DNA from: Psychrobacter sp. UBA6766 | GTDB lineage: Bacteria > Pseudomonadota > Gammaproteobacteria > Pseudomonadales > Moraxellaceae | Length of the DNA stretch: 64,000 nt | Direction: 5' to 3' | Assembly: GCF_002453355.1 (NCBI RefSeq) | Contig: NZ_DKGQ01000020.1 | Location: 1-64,000, forward strand | Part shown: one piece after another, positions 44,557 to 54,014 of the stretch | How the letters are laid out: the number at the start of each line of letters is the position of its first letter | Position numbering within the stretch: the stretch's first letter is position 1 | Position numbers and translations under genes: made by a program | Notes under the pieces: model-generated | Told to the model about the DNA's origin: nothing | What the model saw: only the letters and a program-made list of their open reading frames with translations | Database searches by the model: none

Positions 44557-45780
44557 TTAGCTGCGATAATCTGCATTTATCTTGACGTAATCGTAAGATA
44601 AGTCGCAGGTATAAACGGTATCTTGAGCATCACCGCGTGCCAGATCGATATGAATGGTAATCTCAGGACGGCTCATGACTTCTTTACCTGCCGCTTCCGT
44701 ATAACTCGGAGCCACGCCGCCACTTTGGCAAATCATCACCTCATCTAAGTAGACATCGACTTGCTCGGTATCAAGGTCATCGATACCAGCGTAACCAACC
44801 GCTGCTAAGATACGACCCCAGTTGGCATCACTAGCAAAAAAAGCGGTTTTGACCAAGGGCGAATGCGCAACAGCATACGCCACATCACAGCATTCTTGCG
44901 TGTTTTTGCCGCCTGTGACTTTGATCGTCATAAACTTGGTGGCGCCTTCCCCATCTCGCACGATCAACTGCGCCAAACGTACAAATACCGCTGTCAAAGC
45001 CTCAAATATCGGCTGATAATGCGGATGCTCTGGGCTATCAATAACCTCTGGGCTCGCCGTTCCCGTGGCAATCAGTACGCAGCAATCGTTGGTTGAGGTA
45101 TCTCCATCAACGGTAATGCGGTTAAAGGATTGCTCATTAATTCTACTTAGCATTTCTTGTAATAAATCAGCAGCGATATTGGCGTCGGTTGCTACATAGC
45201 CAAGCATGGTCGCCATATTAGGACGTATCATGCCCGAGCCTTTTGACATACCAGTAATGTGATAGCTGCCAGCATCGACATCGATCTTTTCACTAGCAAG
45301 CTTTGGAATCGTATCAGTCGTACGAATTCCGTTTGCTGCTGCCAGCCAATTATCAGCGGCTAAATTGGCTAGCGCTTTGTCTAAACCTGCAATGACAGCA
45401 TCACTGTTTAACGGCTCACCTATCACGCCCGTCGAAAATGGCAAGACAGCATTGGTGTCCACACCAGCTTTGGCGGCTAAGGCGGCACAGATATCAACCG
45501 CGCGGCGTTTACCATCGACGCCTGTTCCGGCATTGGCGTTACCTGTATTGGTGATTAAATAACGCGGACGGGCTTTAGCAAAGTGTTCCCGCAAGACTCG
45601 TACAGGCGCGGCACAAAAAGTATTTTTTGTGGTCACAACCGCAGTCGTTGCGCGATCAGCAATTTCTATCACCACCAAGTCATCGCGGTCTTTATAACGT
45701 ACGCCTGCAGCGGTAGCGCTTAGCTTAATTCCATCAATTGGATAAATCGTCTTAGGTACTGCAATGTTGCCGACGGCCAT
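44557..45780 (-). CDS. argJ: Bifunctional glutamate N-acetyltransferase / N-acetylglutamate synthase
   Basis: Recycles the acetyl group in arginine synthesis. In 407 residues the self-cleavage site is MSKGSGMIRPNMA followed by T191-MLGYVATDA, so the mature beta chain starts at T191. DGDTSTNDCCVLIATG and the closing YTCDLSYDYVKINADYRS are diagnostic. Two ATGs overlap (45783, 45780); the second is better spaced from AAGGA (7 bases). Confidence 0.95.
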   Translation of the reverse strand: MAVGNIAVPKTIYPIDGIKLSATAAGVRYKDRDDLVVIEIADRATTAVVTTKNTFCAAPVRVLREHFAKARPRYLITNTGNANAGTGVDGKRRAVDICAALAAKAGVDTNAVLPFSTGVIGEPLNSDAVIAGLDKALANLAADNWLAAANGIRTTDTIPKLASEKIDVDAGSYHITGMSKGSGMIRPNMATMLGYVATDANIAADLLQEMLSRINEQSFNRITVDGDTSTNDCCVLIATGTASPEVIDSPEHPHYQPIFEALTAVFVRLAQLIVRDGEGATKFMTIKVTGGKNTQECCDVAYAVAHSPLVKTAFFASDANWGRILAAVGYAGIDDLDTEQVDVYLDEVMICQSGGVAPSYTEAAGKEVMSRPEITIHIDLARGDAQDTVYTCDLSYDYVKINADYRS

Positions 45781-45946
45781 CATTCAATCCTTATTCATCA
45801 ATGCTGATGCATTATTTATTGGTTATAAATTGTCTTGATAAAATCATTGTCTTTACAGAAACTGTGTTATTCATTTTTGGTTGTTAAAAGCTTATTAAAA
45901 ACTGGGGCAGAAAAACTGCTGTTAAAGGTCTATTGTTTAAAGCAAA

Positions 45947-46774
45947 CTATGATACTTTGTTCAAATCAAACGCGGCCCAGATTGGAGCATGGTCAGACGG
46001 TTTTTCCATGCCGCGCAGTTCATAACTAATGCCTGCATCGACGCAATGATCTATCAAGTCTGTAGTGCATAAAATGTGATCAATACGCAGCCCGCGCTTA
46101 GGATCATCGTTAAAGCCCCGACTGCGATAATCAAACCAGCTATATAATTCGGTGCTGTCTGGATAATGCAGACGATAGGTATCGGTTAGCTCACGCGCCA
46201 TCAAATCGCTATACCATTCACGCTCTTCAGGTAAAAACGAGGTTTTTCCATTTTTGAGCCAGCGCTTCGCATTGGCCTCACCGATACCAATATCGATATC
46301 TTCTGGCGCAATATTCATATCACCCATAATAACCAGCGAGCGCCCTTCTGCTTTTAAAGTATCGATATACGCTATCAAATCCGCATAATAGGCACGCTTC
46401 ATAGGAAATTTGATTGGGTGCTCTTGGCTCTCTCCTTGTGGAAAATAGCCGTTAAGCACATCCACTTCCCTTCCATCAAACACATAGCGCGCATGAATAA
46501 AGCGCTTTTGTGACTCTTCATCTTCACCCGGAAAGCCTTTTTGCACAAAAATAGGCGCGACTTTAGATAATAAAGCGACACCGTAATGCGCTTTTTGACC
46601 AAAGTATTCGACGTGATAGCCCAAGCTTTCCACATTTTCGAGGGGAAACTGTTCATCATGCACCTTAGTTTCTTGCAATCCGATCACATCAGGATCGATT
46701 ACCTCTCGCACCGCTTCTAACTGATGTTGGCGAGCGCGGATACCATTGATATTAAAACTGACAAAACGGGTCAT
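45947..46774 (-). CDS. xthA: Exodeoxyribonuclease III
   Basis: DNA-repair enzyme cutting at abasic sites and trimming 3' ends. The 275 residues show [24 protein letters not shown] (metal-binding Glu), [35 protein letters not shown] and the catalytic [21 protein letters not shown] precedes the ATG. Single gene, 166 bases upstream of argJ on the same strand. Confidence 0.95.
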   Translation of the reverse strand: MTRFVSFNINGIRARQHQLEAVREVIDPDVIGLQETKVHDEQFPLENVESLGYHVEYFGQKAHYGVALLSKVAPIFVQKGFPGEDEESQKRFIHARYVFDGREVDVLNGYFPQGESQEHPIKFPMKRAYYADLIAYIDTLKAEGRSLVIMGDMNIAPEDIDIGIGEANAKRWLKNGKTSFLPEEREWYSDLMARELTDTYRLHYPDSTELYSWFDYRSRGFNDDPKRGLRIDHILCTTDLIDHCVDAGISYELRGMEKPSDHAPIWAAFDLNKVS

Positions 46775-46991
46775 AAATTATCCTATACTGATGAATAAAA
46801 GCAAAGCGCTGCTAAATAAAAATACAAAAATCGGCGTTGTATAAAGGACGATGATAACAGACATCGACAAGGCTATCTGTTGCGCGCCCTTATTTCTTAC
46901 GATAGAGTAGCGGTTATGAGCGATAACCTATGCATTATTACTTTCTATTTTTTATATATTAACTTTTAAACGCTATCGATGAAGCAAACTT

Positions 46992-47603
46992 ATGACAATA
47001 ACTACGAAAAAAGTGACAACAACGATGAATAACAATACTGATATCAAATCCAGTGGCGCCACTTCACCGCTATTTGCCACCAATTATAACGTGTATATCA
47101 ACCATACTGACGCAGGTGGTATAGTTTATCATGCCAATCATTTAGTCTTCTTTGAAAACTGCCGCCGTGACTGGTTTACAAAACTTGATTTAAATGGGTA
47201 TTTTTTACAAACCGATGACGGTGAGATTCAGCATTTTGTTGTCAGTCAAGCAGACCTGCAATACAAAAAAGCCATTCTTTTAGATGAAGTGATCAACGTA
47301 CGTATCGATAAGGTTGAGCTAAAACCTGCCAGCATTGTATTTTATCAAAGTATCCATCGTAGCACGCCAAATTCAGATAATAATGACAACCCTAAGGCGA
47401 GTTCTGCTCCTTTAAACAGTACTTTATTAAGCAGCACTAAAATTGTCATCGCTTGTGTGCAAAATCAGATCAAGCCGGAGCCTACACCTGCTGAGGACTC
47501 TGATGCGACTGTTAATCGCAATGCGCCCATGCGTCCTATTCGTGTACCGCAAAAGTTACGTGACACCATCCAGAGAGCGATAACACAACACGCTGATGAA
47601 TAA
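46992..47603 (+). CDS. YbgC-like acyl-CoA thioesterase with a low-complexity insert
   Basis: Hotdog-fold thioesterase of 203 residues (YbgC is about 134). The active-site region is NVYINHTDAGGIVYHANHLVFFENCRRDWF. Between strands lies an extra Ser/Asn/Asp-rich stretch (HRSTPNSDNNDNPKASSAPL and STLLSS), and another (PTPAEDSDATVNRNAP) near the end. Such inserts in a compact hotdog are odd. Start is the first of several ATGs; no strong ribosome site, and ATG 47025 is an alternative. Confidence 0.8.
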   Translation: MTITTKKVTTTMNNNTDIKSSGATSPLFATNYNVYINHTDAGGIVYHANHLVFFENCRRDWFTKLDLNGYFLQTDDGEIQHFVVSQADLQYKKAILLDEVINVRIDKVELKPASIVFYQSIHRSTPNSDNNDNPKASSAPLNSTLLSSTKIVIACVQNQIKPEPTPAEDSDATVNRNAPMRPIRVPQKLRDTIQRAITQHADE

Positions 47604-47628
47604 AATGATTGGTTGACTATCGTTCGAC

Positions 47629-47660
47629 TAGGCCAGGTCCTTATTTTAAAAATGGTGATA
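47629..47660 (+). repeat. Left-end fragment of the MITE-like repeat upstream of fetA
   Basis: TAGGCCAGGTCCTTATTTTA and the next bases AAAATGGTGATA correspond to the first ~32 bases of the element at 38986 (TAGGGCGTGTCTTCGTTTTA, then AAAATGGTGATA). The rest is missing. It ends 19 bases before the fetA ATG, so it forms part of the likely leader. Confidence 0.55.
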
Positions 47661-47679
47661 AGGCCATAAGAAGACTGTT

Positions 47680-48489
47680 ATGCTCGCATTTGAAGATATT
47701 TGGCTACATAGCAAGCACGCTACGCTAGCAAATCCTAATCGTGAAAGTCTTTTATATCGAATCTCTACTCGGTTTCCTACGTACCGAAAACAGCGCACAA
47801 AAATACAGAAATACTCAGCGGCCGATGATGCTTTACCTATTAATAAACGCGCCTTGATAAGTGGTATCAGTGGTGAACTACGGGCTGGGCAAGTCACGGT
47901 TTTGACAGGGGCTTCTGGTAGCGGAAAGTCCGTTTTATTGCGCGCATTAGCAGGGCTATCGCCCATCACTACAGGCAATATTTGGCTACAAAGCAGTGAG
48001 CAAAATAGTCATGCTTGCTCTAGCATTCATCACATACCATCCACGCACTGGCGCTCGCAGGTTGCCTTGCTCGCTCAGCAGCCACAATTATTAGAAGGCA
48101 GTGTTCTTGATAACTTGCAACAGCCTTATCGTTTGGCCGCCCATCAGCAAAAGCAGTTTGATATTAATTGGCATATTGAGCAGCTTGAGTATTTAGAGCG
48201 CTCATCTGGCTTTTTACAACAAGACGCTCATACTCTCTCGGGCGGCGAAAGACAACTGGTCAATACACTGCGTTTATTACAATTGAACCCCCAAGTCTTA
48301 TTGTTGGATGAACCGACCGCAGCCTTAGATGTCGATACCTCAACGAAGCTTGTGCAGTTGCTGATTAATTGGTTACGTTGTGAGTCAAAGCGGACAGTAT
48401 TATGGGTGACTCACGACACAAAAGACATTATGCCGTTAGCGGATAAACATTGGCATATGCAAGCTGGCGTCTTAATCAAAGTAGATTAA
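47680..48489 (+). CDS. fetA: FetA-like ABC transporter ATP-binding protein
   Basis: Cytoplasmic ATPase of the iron-export FetAB type. In 269 residues: Walker A GASGSGKSVLL, Q loop (VALLAQQPQLL), signature LSGGERQLV, Walker B VLLLDEPTAALD and an H-loop VTHDTKD. The N-terminal about 55 residues before the usual start region are longer than in E. coli FetA. The permease gene follows 26 bases on. AAGAAGACTGTT precedes the ATG. Confidence 0.87.
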   Translation: MLAFEDIWLHSKHATLANPNRESLLYRISTRFPTYRKQRTKIQKYSAADDALPINKRALISGISGELRAGQVTVLTGASGSGKSVLLRALAGLSPITTGNIWLQSSEQNSHACSSIHHIPSTHWRSQVALLAQQPQLLEGSVLDNLQQPYRLAAHQQKQFDINWHIEQLEYLERSSGFLQQDAHTLSGGERQLVNTLRLLQLNPQVLLLDEPTAALDVDTSTKLVQLLINWLRCESKRTVLWVTHDTKDIMPLADKHWHMQAGVLIKVD

Positions 48490-48515
48490 CTTTGCCTTTA
48501 TAACGAGCTAACGTA

Positions 48516-49313
48516 ATGAGTACAGAAAATATGCAAATCATACTCACTTATAGTGATATTGCGCTTGCCAGTAGTTTGATTGTTATTGTGCTAATCGTAT
48601 CATGGTATTTGCGTTTAAAACTGACCAAAACCCTTATCATCGCGTCTATTCGTACCGTCGTACAGCTAAGTTTCATTGGTCTCATCTTGGCATGGATTTT
48701 CGCTCGCGAACAATGGTACGAAGTTCTTGTTATTTTGACCATCATGACCTTGATTGCGGGTAGTGCTGCCAAAAATCGCGTCAAGCGTACCTATAAAGGC
48801 TTATTGGTTGATACGCTGATCGCTGTCGGTACCTCAGCGGTGCTAGTTACCATCATCGCCATCAGTCTTATTTTACAAGTACAACCTTGGTATACGCCGC
48901 AATTCATCATTCCTATATTAGGTTTAATACTCGGTAACTCTTTAACCGCCATCTCATTGACCAGCAATCAGCTGATTGAAAGCTTTCATGCGCAGCAAGG
49001 ACAAATCGAGATGATGTTGAGCCTATCTGCCAGACCATTTGAAGCTGTCCATGAACAGATACGTGCTGCTATTATCAATGGTATGACACCCACGCTCAAC
49101 TCTATGCTGGTGGTCGGCATCGTCAGCTTACCAGGAATGATGACGGGGCAAATACTTGCTGGCGCTGACCCTACCAAAGCCGTACACTATCAAATTGTCA
49201 CCATGTTTCTCATCTGTGTAAGCAGCACCCTTGGGTGTACGATAAGCGCCCTACTCATTCATCGTCGTTTTTTTAACCACAAACAGCAGTTCATCCTACC
49301 TTACTATGATTGA
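48516..49313 (+). CDS. fetB: FetB-like (UPF0014) ABC permease
   Basis: Membrane partner of the upstream ATPase; in E. coli the pair protects against iron-driven oxidative stress. The 265 residues have about seven hydrophobic segments and UPF0014 signatures: ASIRTVVQLSFIGLILAWIF, FIIPILGLILGNSLTAISL and NGMTPTLNSMLVVGIVSLPG with MMTGQILAGADPTKAVHYQI. No iron-responsive box was identified. Confidence 0.9.
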   Translation: MSTENMQIILTYSDIALASSLIVIVLIVSWYLRLKLTKTLIIASIRTVVQLSFIGLILAWIFAREQWYEVLVILTIMTLIAGSAAKNRVKRTYKGLLVDTLIAVGTSAVLVTIIAISLILQVQPWYTPQFIIPILGLILGNSLTAISLTSNQLIESFHAQQGQIEMMLSLSARPFEAVHEQIRAAIINGMTPTLNSMLVVGIVSLPGMMTGQILAGADPTKAVHYQIVTMFLICVSSTLGCTISALLIHRRFFNHKQQFILPYYD

Positions 49314-49717
49314 TACTCTTTTTTTTCTTATAGATAACTTTATTTAGCAGCGTTTTATATGTACTGGTCAGTACGCGCATGCTAATATTGCCTTTACTTG
49401 GATTCATGCTAATGTATTGCTTAAATGTATCATTATATTGTTAATACATTATTTTTTAGTTGCAGTAAAATGGTCAAAAACCCTTACATTCGAGCGACAC
49501 TTTTTAATATTGCAGTAAAGTATGCATTCAATTCTGACGCTTTTATCATTCACCAACACTAAACTAAAGCAACACTATTTAGCAGTCCGTCAATAGATAA
49601 GGACGTTATCGAACTCAGCGGCAATTGTTTTACGTCAGCGCTGATTTTTTTATTGACACGGATATGGCTGCTTAATAACAGAAATTTAACCTATATGAAA
49701 TTTTAAGGACGCTGACT
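49314..49717 (+). promoter_or_regulatory. Upstream region of the first fadD gene
   Basis: No ORF. It is related to the region before the second fadD: GCTAATGTATTGC near 49410 and TTTAGCAGTC near 49578 keep about the same distance from the ATG as their counterparts near 51891 and 52072. A promoter is listed separately. Confidence 0.55.
49653..49681 (+). promoter_or_regulatory. Sigma-70-like promoter of fadD copy 1
   Basis: TTGACA (49653-49658), a 17-base spacer and TAACAG (49676-49681). The same layout occurs before copy 2, which raises confidence. Confidence 0.6.
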
Positions 49718-51415
49718 ATGATGCCGAATAAACCTTGGCTTGCAAATTATCCCAACGGTGTGCCTAAAACCATCAATCCTGATAGATATGGCAGCATCAT
49801 GGAAATGTACGAAGAGAGTTTTGATCGCTTTCGTCTGCATCCAATGAGTATCTGTATGGGCGTGACTCATACTTACGATGACATTGATAAAGCCTCTCTT
49901 GCTGTCGCCGCTTGGCTGCAAGCGCAAGGATTGCCTCAAGGCAGCGTGGTTGCGCTCATGATGCCAAACGTGCCGCAATATCTGCCAACGATGATTGGTA
50001 TTTTGCGGGCAGGTTACGTCTGCACGCCAGTCAATCCTCTCTATACTGGCCGCGAGCTACGTCATCAGCTAAATGACTCGGGTGCCAAGGTTATCTTTGT
50101 GGTTGATAATTTTGCTCAAGCGCTTGAGCAGGTCATTGATGAGACAGATATCAAACGTATCGTTTTATCAAAGATGGGTGACATGATGGGTCTAAAAGGT
50201 ATTTTAGTAAATACCATTATCCGTCAAGTCAAACGCTTGGTGCCCAAATACAAGCTTAATGACCCGAAGCACGAAGTCACGAAGTTTCCAGATGTGCTTA
50301 AAAAAGGCAGGAGCCTCCCCTTCCAAAAGCCAAAAATGTCCTTGGATCAAAAGGCGTTTTTGCAATACACGGGTGGTACGACAGGACTGTCTAAAGGCGC
50401 GATTTTATCTCAGCGTAATATCGTCGCAGGAGCCATGCAATCAGAAGCTTGGACGCGCCCTATTACGTCAGAGATTAATGAAGTTTATATCAATATGGTC
50501 ATGGCCCTACCGCTGTATCATATTTTTGCCTTTATGCTAAGCTCACTCGGTATGCGCTCAGGCTATACCTTTATCTTGATACCCAATCCACGTGATATCC
50601 CAGGATTTATCAAAACCTTATCAAAGCAGCCGTTTCATATTTTCCCAGCGGTGAATACCCTATTTAAAGGATTGCTCGATAATCCAGAATTTAAGAATCT
50701 AGATTTCAGCTCACTGCGTATCTCACAAGCAGGCGGTATGGCGGCAACCGAACAAACGGCAGCTCGCTGGCTTGAAACCACTGGTTGCGCGATGATTGAA
50801 GGTTGGGGTATGACAGAAGGCGTGGCTGTCGGCACTGCCAACGTTGTTACCGACCGTAAGTTTAACGGCACGATTGGCGTTCCAGTCCCTAGCGTTGATG
50901 TCATCATCATAGATGAAGACGGCAATCGCGTCGGTGTCAATGAAGCGGGTGAAATGTGCGTTAAAGGTCCTAATGTGACCTCAGGCTATCTTAATAGAGA
51001 CAGTAGCGACGACTTTACTGAAGATGGCTACTTTCGCACTGGCGATATCGTCAGCATGGATGAAAAAGGCTACTTTAGACTGTTGGATCGTAAAAAAGAC
51101 ATGATTTTGGTCTCAGGCTTTAATGTCTTCCCGAATGAGATAGAGTCAGTCATGCTTGATTGCGAAGGGATTATTGATTGTGCTGTAATCGGTATTCCTG
51201 ATGAACGTCAAGGTGAAGCGGTTAAAATCTATGTCATTCCTGCTGATAATAACGTCACCAAAAACTCAATCAAAGAATTTGCTCTAGACAATTTAACCGG
51301 CTATAAATGTCCACGTCATATCGAGTTTGTCACTGAGCTACCAAAAAGTAACGTGGGTAAAGTTCTGCGCCAAAAACTGCGTGAAAAACATATCGCAGAC
51401 AATCCACAGCTATGA
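49718..51415 (+). CDS. fadD: Long-chain-fatty-acid-CoA ligase, copy 1
   Basis: Activates fatty acids to acyl-CoA for beta-oxidation. The 565 residues carry the AMP-binding P-loop YTGGTTGLSKGA, the GWGMTEGVAVG motif, FRTGDIVSMDEKGYFRLLDRKKDMILVSG (adenylate and hinge) and a catalytic Lys in KSNVGKVLRQKLR. It is about 85-90% identical by eye to copy 2 at 52202. AAGGACGCTGACT precedes the ATG, as in copy 2. Confidence 0.94.
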   Translation: MMPNKPWLANYPNGVPKTINPDRYGSIMEMYEESFDRFRLHPMSICMGVTHTYDDIDKASLAVAAWLQAQGLPQGSVVALMMPNVPQYLPTMIGILRAGYVCTPVNPLYTGRELRHQLNDSGAKVIFVVDNFAQALEQVIDETDIKRIVLSKMGDMMGLKGILVNTIIRQVKRLVPKYKLNDPKHEVTKFPDVLKKGRSLPFQKPKMSLDQKAFLQYTGGTTGLSKGAILSQRNIVAGAMQSEAWTRPITSEINEVYINMVMALPLYHIFAFMLSSLGMRSGYTFILIPNPRDIPGFIKTLSKQPFHIFPAVNTLFKGLLDNPEFKNLDFSSLRISQAGGMAATEQTAARWLETTGCAMIEGWGMTEGVAVGTANVVTDRKFNGTIGVPVPSVDVIIIDEDGNRVGVNEAGEMCVKGPNVTSGYLNRDSSDDFTEDGYFRTGDIVSMDEKGYFRLLDRKKDMILVSGFNVFPNEIESVMLDCEGIIDCAVIGIPDERQGEAVKIYVIPADNNVTKNSIKEFALDNLTGYKCPRHIEFVTELPKSNVGKVLRQKLREKHIADNPQL

Positions 51416-51453
51416 TCAACTCACAACTATAACCAGCGTAAATATCTACCCGC

Positions 51454-51489
51454 AAAAAGCGCTCTGCATAAATAGTAGAGCGCTTTTTT
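51454..51489 (+). terminator. Terminator after fadD copy 1
   Basis: AAAAAGCGCTCT pairs with AGAGCGCTTTTTT around a loop GCATAAATAGT. Confidence 0.85.
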
Positions 51490-52137
51490 AACAGCTCATA
51501 GTTTGATTTTGGTAAATTTCACCTTTTAATGACAGCGGTATTATTTATATAATTATTTTTAAGAAAAATTCATAAAACTGTATACAGTCAATCCACAATA
51601 AAACTGGAACAGCTCATATCATGGAACAGTTTAGGTAGATTATTCTCTATCCAACCTTGGCGTAGAAATTTTGCCTGTGCCCACTTCTTTTCAATGGGAT
51701 TCAGATTAGTATAATTACTTATATTAGCTGTACTTACTTGTATTATTAACTACTTTTACCGCAAAAAACCTTTTATCTTATATCTTCAACCACTTATCGG
51801 ATTTAACTTGCAACATGATTTTTTCTTTTTAGCAAATTTATCTATAAACTGACAAGTTCTTGTATTAGAATAACGCGTTCAATTGCTCTTATGTTAATGT
51901 ACTGCCAGAATTTGTTACGCTATTGTTTATTATTTTATATCGTTAGGCGGTATCGATAGTCCTCTCGATAGCTAGTCGTTTAATCTACTAAGAGATGTAT
52001 TTTTGGTAGTTAAATATTTTTTAGCCAAATAATCTTGTAACTATACACATTTAGATAAAGGCCACCGTATTTTAGCAGTCTGTGAATGGATAGGATAACA
52101 CTCGACAACTTGTCGCTTATAGGGCGATGGTGTATTG

Positions 52138-52166
52138 TTGACAAGGATGTGACTACTTTTTTATAG
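52138..52166 (+). promoter_or_regulatory. Sigma-70-like promoter of fadD copy 2
   Basis: TTGACA (52138-52143), 17-base spacer and TTATAG (52161-52166), aligned with the copy 1 promoter. Confidence 0.65.
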
Positions 52167-52201
52167 AACCTTAACTTATCGCAAATTTAAGGACGCTAAG
52201 T

Positions 52202-53902
52202 ATGACCACTGATAAACCTTGGCTTGCTCAATACCCAGCAAACGTACCTAAAACCATCAATCCTGATCAGTATGAGAACCTCATAGACCTCTATGAAGAG
52301 TGCTTCGATCGCTTCCGTATGCATCCTATGACTATTTGTATGGGCGTGACTCATACTTATGGCGATGTGGATAAAGCCTCTCTTGCTGTGGCAGCATGGT
52401 TACAAGCTCAGGGCATTCCTAAAGGTAGCGTGGTTGCGCTTATGATGCCAAACGTACCGCAATATTTGCCGACGATGATTGGTATTTTACGTGCAGGCTA
52501 CGTTTGTACTCCTATCAATCCTCTTTATACTGGTCGCGAGCTGCGCCATCAGTTAAATGATTCAGGTGCTCAGGTTATCTTTGTGGTTGATAATTTTGCC
52601 CAAGCGCTCGAGCAAGTAATCGAAGAGACAGACATCAAACGTATTGTCCTCTCAAAAATGGGCGATATGATGGGTCTAAAAGGTATTTTGGTCAATACCG
52701 TTATCCGTCAGGTCAAACGCTTAGTACCTAAGTACAATCTAAATGATCCTAAATATCATGTTACTAAATTTCCAGATGTGCTCAAAAAAGGTAAAAGCTT
52801 ACCTTTCCAAGCACTAAAAACGTCATTGCAACAAACCGCTATTCTACAATACACGGGTGGTACCACTGGCCTATCTAAAGGTTCGGTATTAACTCAGCGT
52901 AATGTCGTCGCGGCTGCCATGCAGTCAGAAGCGTGGTTTCGCCCTGTTACCTCAGAAATTAATGAGGTATATATCAATATGGTCATGGCACTGCCGCTAT
53001 ATCATATTTTTGCCTTTATGCTAACCCTACTTGGCATGCGTTCTGGTTACACTTTTATTTTGGTACCAAACCCGCGTGATATGCCTGGATTTATCAAAAC
53101 CTTATCTAAGCAACCGTTCCATATTTTCCCAGCAGTCAACACTTTATTTAAAGGCTTGCTTGATCAGCCAAATTTTAAAGACTTAGACTTTAGCTCTTTA
53201 CGTCTTTCGCAAGCTGGCGGTATGGCAGCTACCGAACAGACGGCAGCGCGCTGGTTAGAAGTGACTGGCTGTCCGATGGTTGAAGGTTGGGGTATGACCG
53301 AATGTGTAGCAGTCGGTACCAATAATATCGTCACTGATCGCAAATTTAATGGTACGATTGGCACTCCTGGTCCAAGCGTCGATATCATCGTGGTCGATGA
53401 AGATGGTAAAGAGGTAGGCGTTAATCAGGCAGGCGAGATGTGTATTAAAGGTCCGAACGTCATGACGGGATATTTTAATAAAGACAGTAACAGTGACTTT
53501 ACCGAAGATGGTTATTTCCGTACCGGCGATATCGTCAGCATGGATGAAAAAGGCTACTTTAGATTATTGGACCGTAAAAAAGATATGATTTTGGTCTCAG
53601 GGTTTAATGTCTTCCCGAATGAAATCGAGTCAGTCATGCTTGATTATAAAGGGATCGTTGAGTGTGCGGTGATCGGTATTCCTGACGACCGTCAAGGTGA
53701 AGCGGTGAAGATTTATATCGTCCCTGCCGACAATAATGTCACTAAAGAAGACATCAAAGACTTTGCTATCGACAATTTGACCGGCTATAAATGCCCACGT
53801 CATATTGAGTTCGTAAGCGAGCTACCAAAAACCAATGTTGGTAAAATTCTACGCCAAAAATTGCGTGAAAAACATATGTCAGACAATCCACAAACGTTAT
53901 AG
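52202..53902 (+). CDS. fadD: Long-chain-fatty-acid-CoA ligase, copy 2
   Basis: A 566-residue paralogue of the upstream ligase with all the same motifs (YTGGTTGLSKGS, GWGMTECVAVG, YFRTGDIVSMDEKGYFRLLDR, TNVGKILRQKLR). Differences cluster in single residues across the chain, with no insert or break. Each copy has its own promoter and terminator, so separate regulation or different chain-length preference is possible; neither is shown by sequence alone. Confidence 0.94.
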   Translation: MTTDKPWLAQYPANVPKTINPDQYENLIDLYEECFDRFRMHPMTICMGVTHTYGDVDKASLAVAAWLQAQGIPKGSVVALMMPNVPQYLPTMIGILRAGYVCTPINPLYTGRELRHQLNDSGAQVIFVVDNFAQALEQVIEETDIKRIVLSKMGDMMGLKGILVNTVIRQVKRLVPKYNLNDPKYHVTKFPDVLKKGKSLPFQALKTSLQQTAILQYTGGTTGLSKGSVLTQRNVVAAAMQSEAWFRPVTSEINEVYINMVMALPLYHIFAFMLTLLGMRSGYTFILVPNPRDMPGFIKTLSKQPFHIFPAVNTLFKGLLDQPNFKDLDFSSLRLSQAGGMAATEQTAARWLEVTGCPMVEGWGMTECVAVGTNNIVTDRKFNGTIGTPGPSVDIIVVDEDGKEVGVNQAGEMCIKGPNVMTGYFNKDSNSDFTEDGYFRTGDIVSMDEKGYFRLLDRKKDMILVSGFNVFPNEIESVMLDYKGIVECAVIGIPDDRQGEAVKIYIVPADNNVTKEDIKDFAIDNLTGYKCPRHIEFVSELPKTNVGKILRQKLREKHMSDNPQTL

Positions 53903-53932
53903 CTTCTATAACTTTAAAGCTCAAAAAGTGAT

Positions 53933-53966
53933 AAAAGCCCGCTATGTAAAATGTAGCGGGCTTTTT
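53933..53966. terminator. Bidirectional terminator between fadD copy 2 and the SDR gene
   Basis: AAAAGCCCGCTA (53933-53944) pairs with TAGCGGGCTTTT (53954-53965). Confidence 0.9.
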
Positions 53967-54014
53967 GTTATGTTGCTTTTACTATTTCTGACATAAACAG
54001 CAAAACAACTGATA

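Larger units (their letters stand above)
51416..52201 (+). promoter_or_regulatory. Spacer between the two fadD copies
   Basis: Holds the copy 1 terminator (51454-51489), then AT-rich DNA without any supportable ORF, then about 310 bases related to the region upstream of copy 1, including promoter and leader. Confidence 0.55.
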
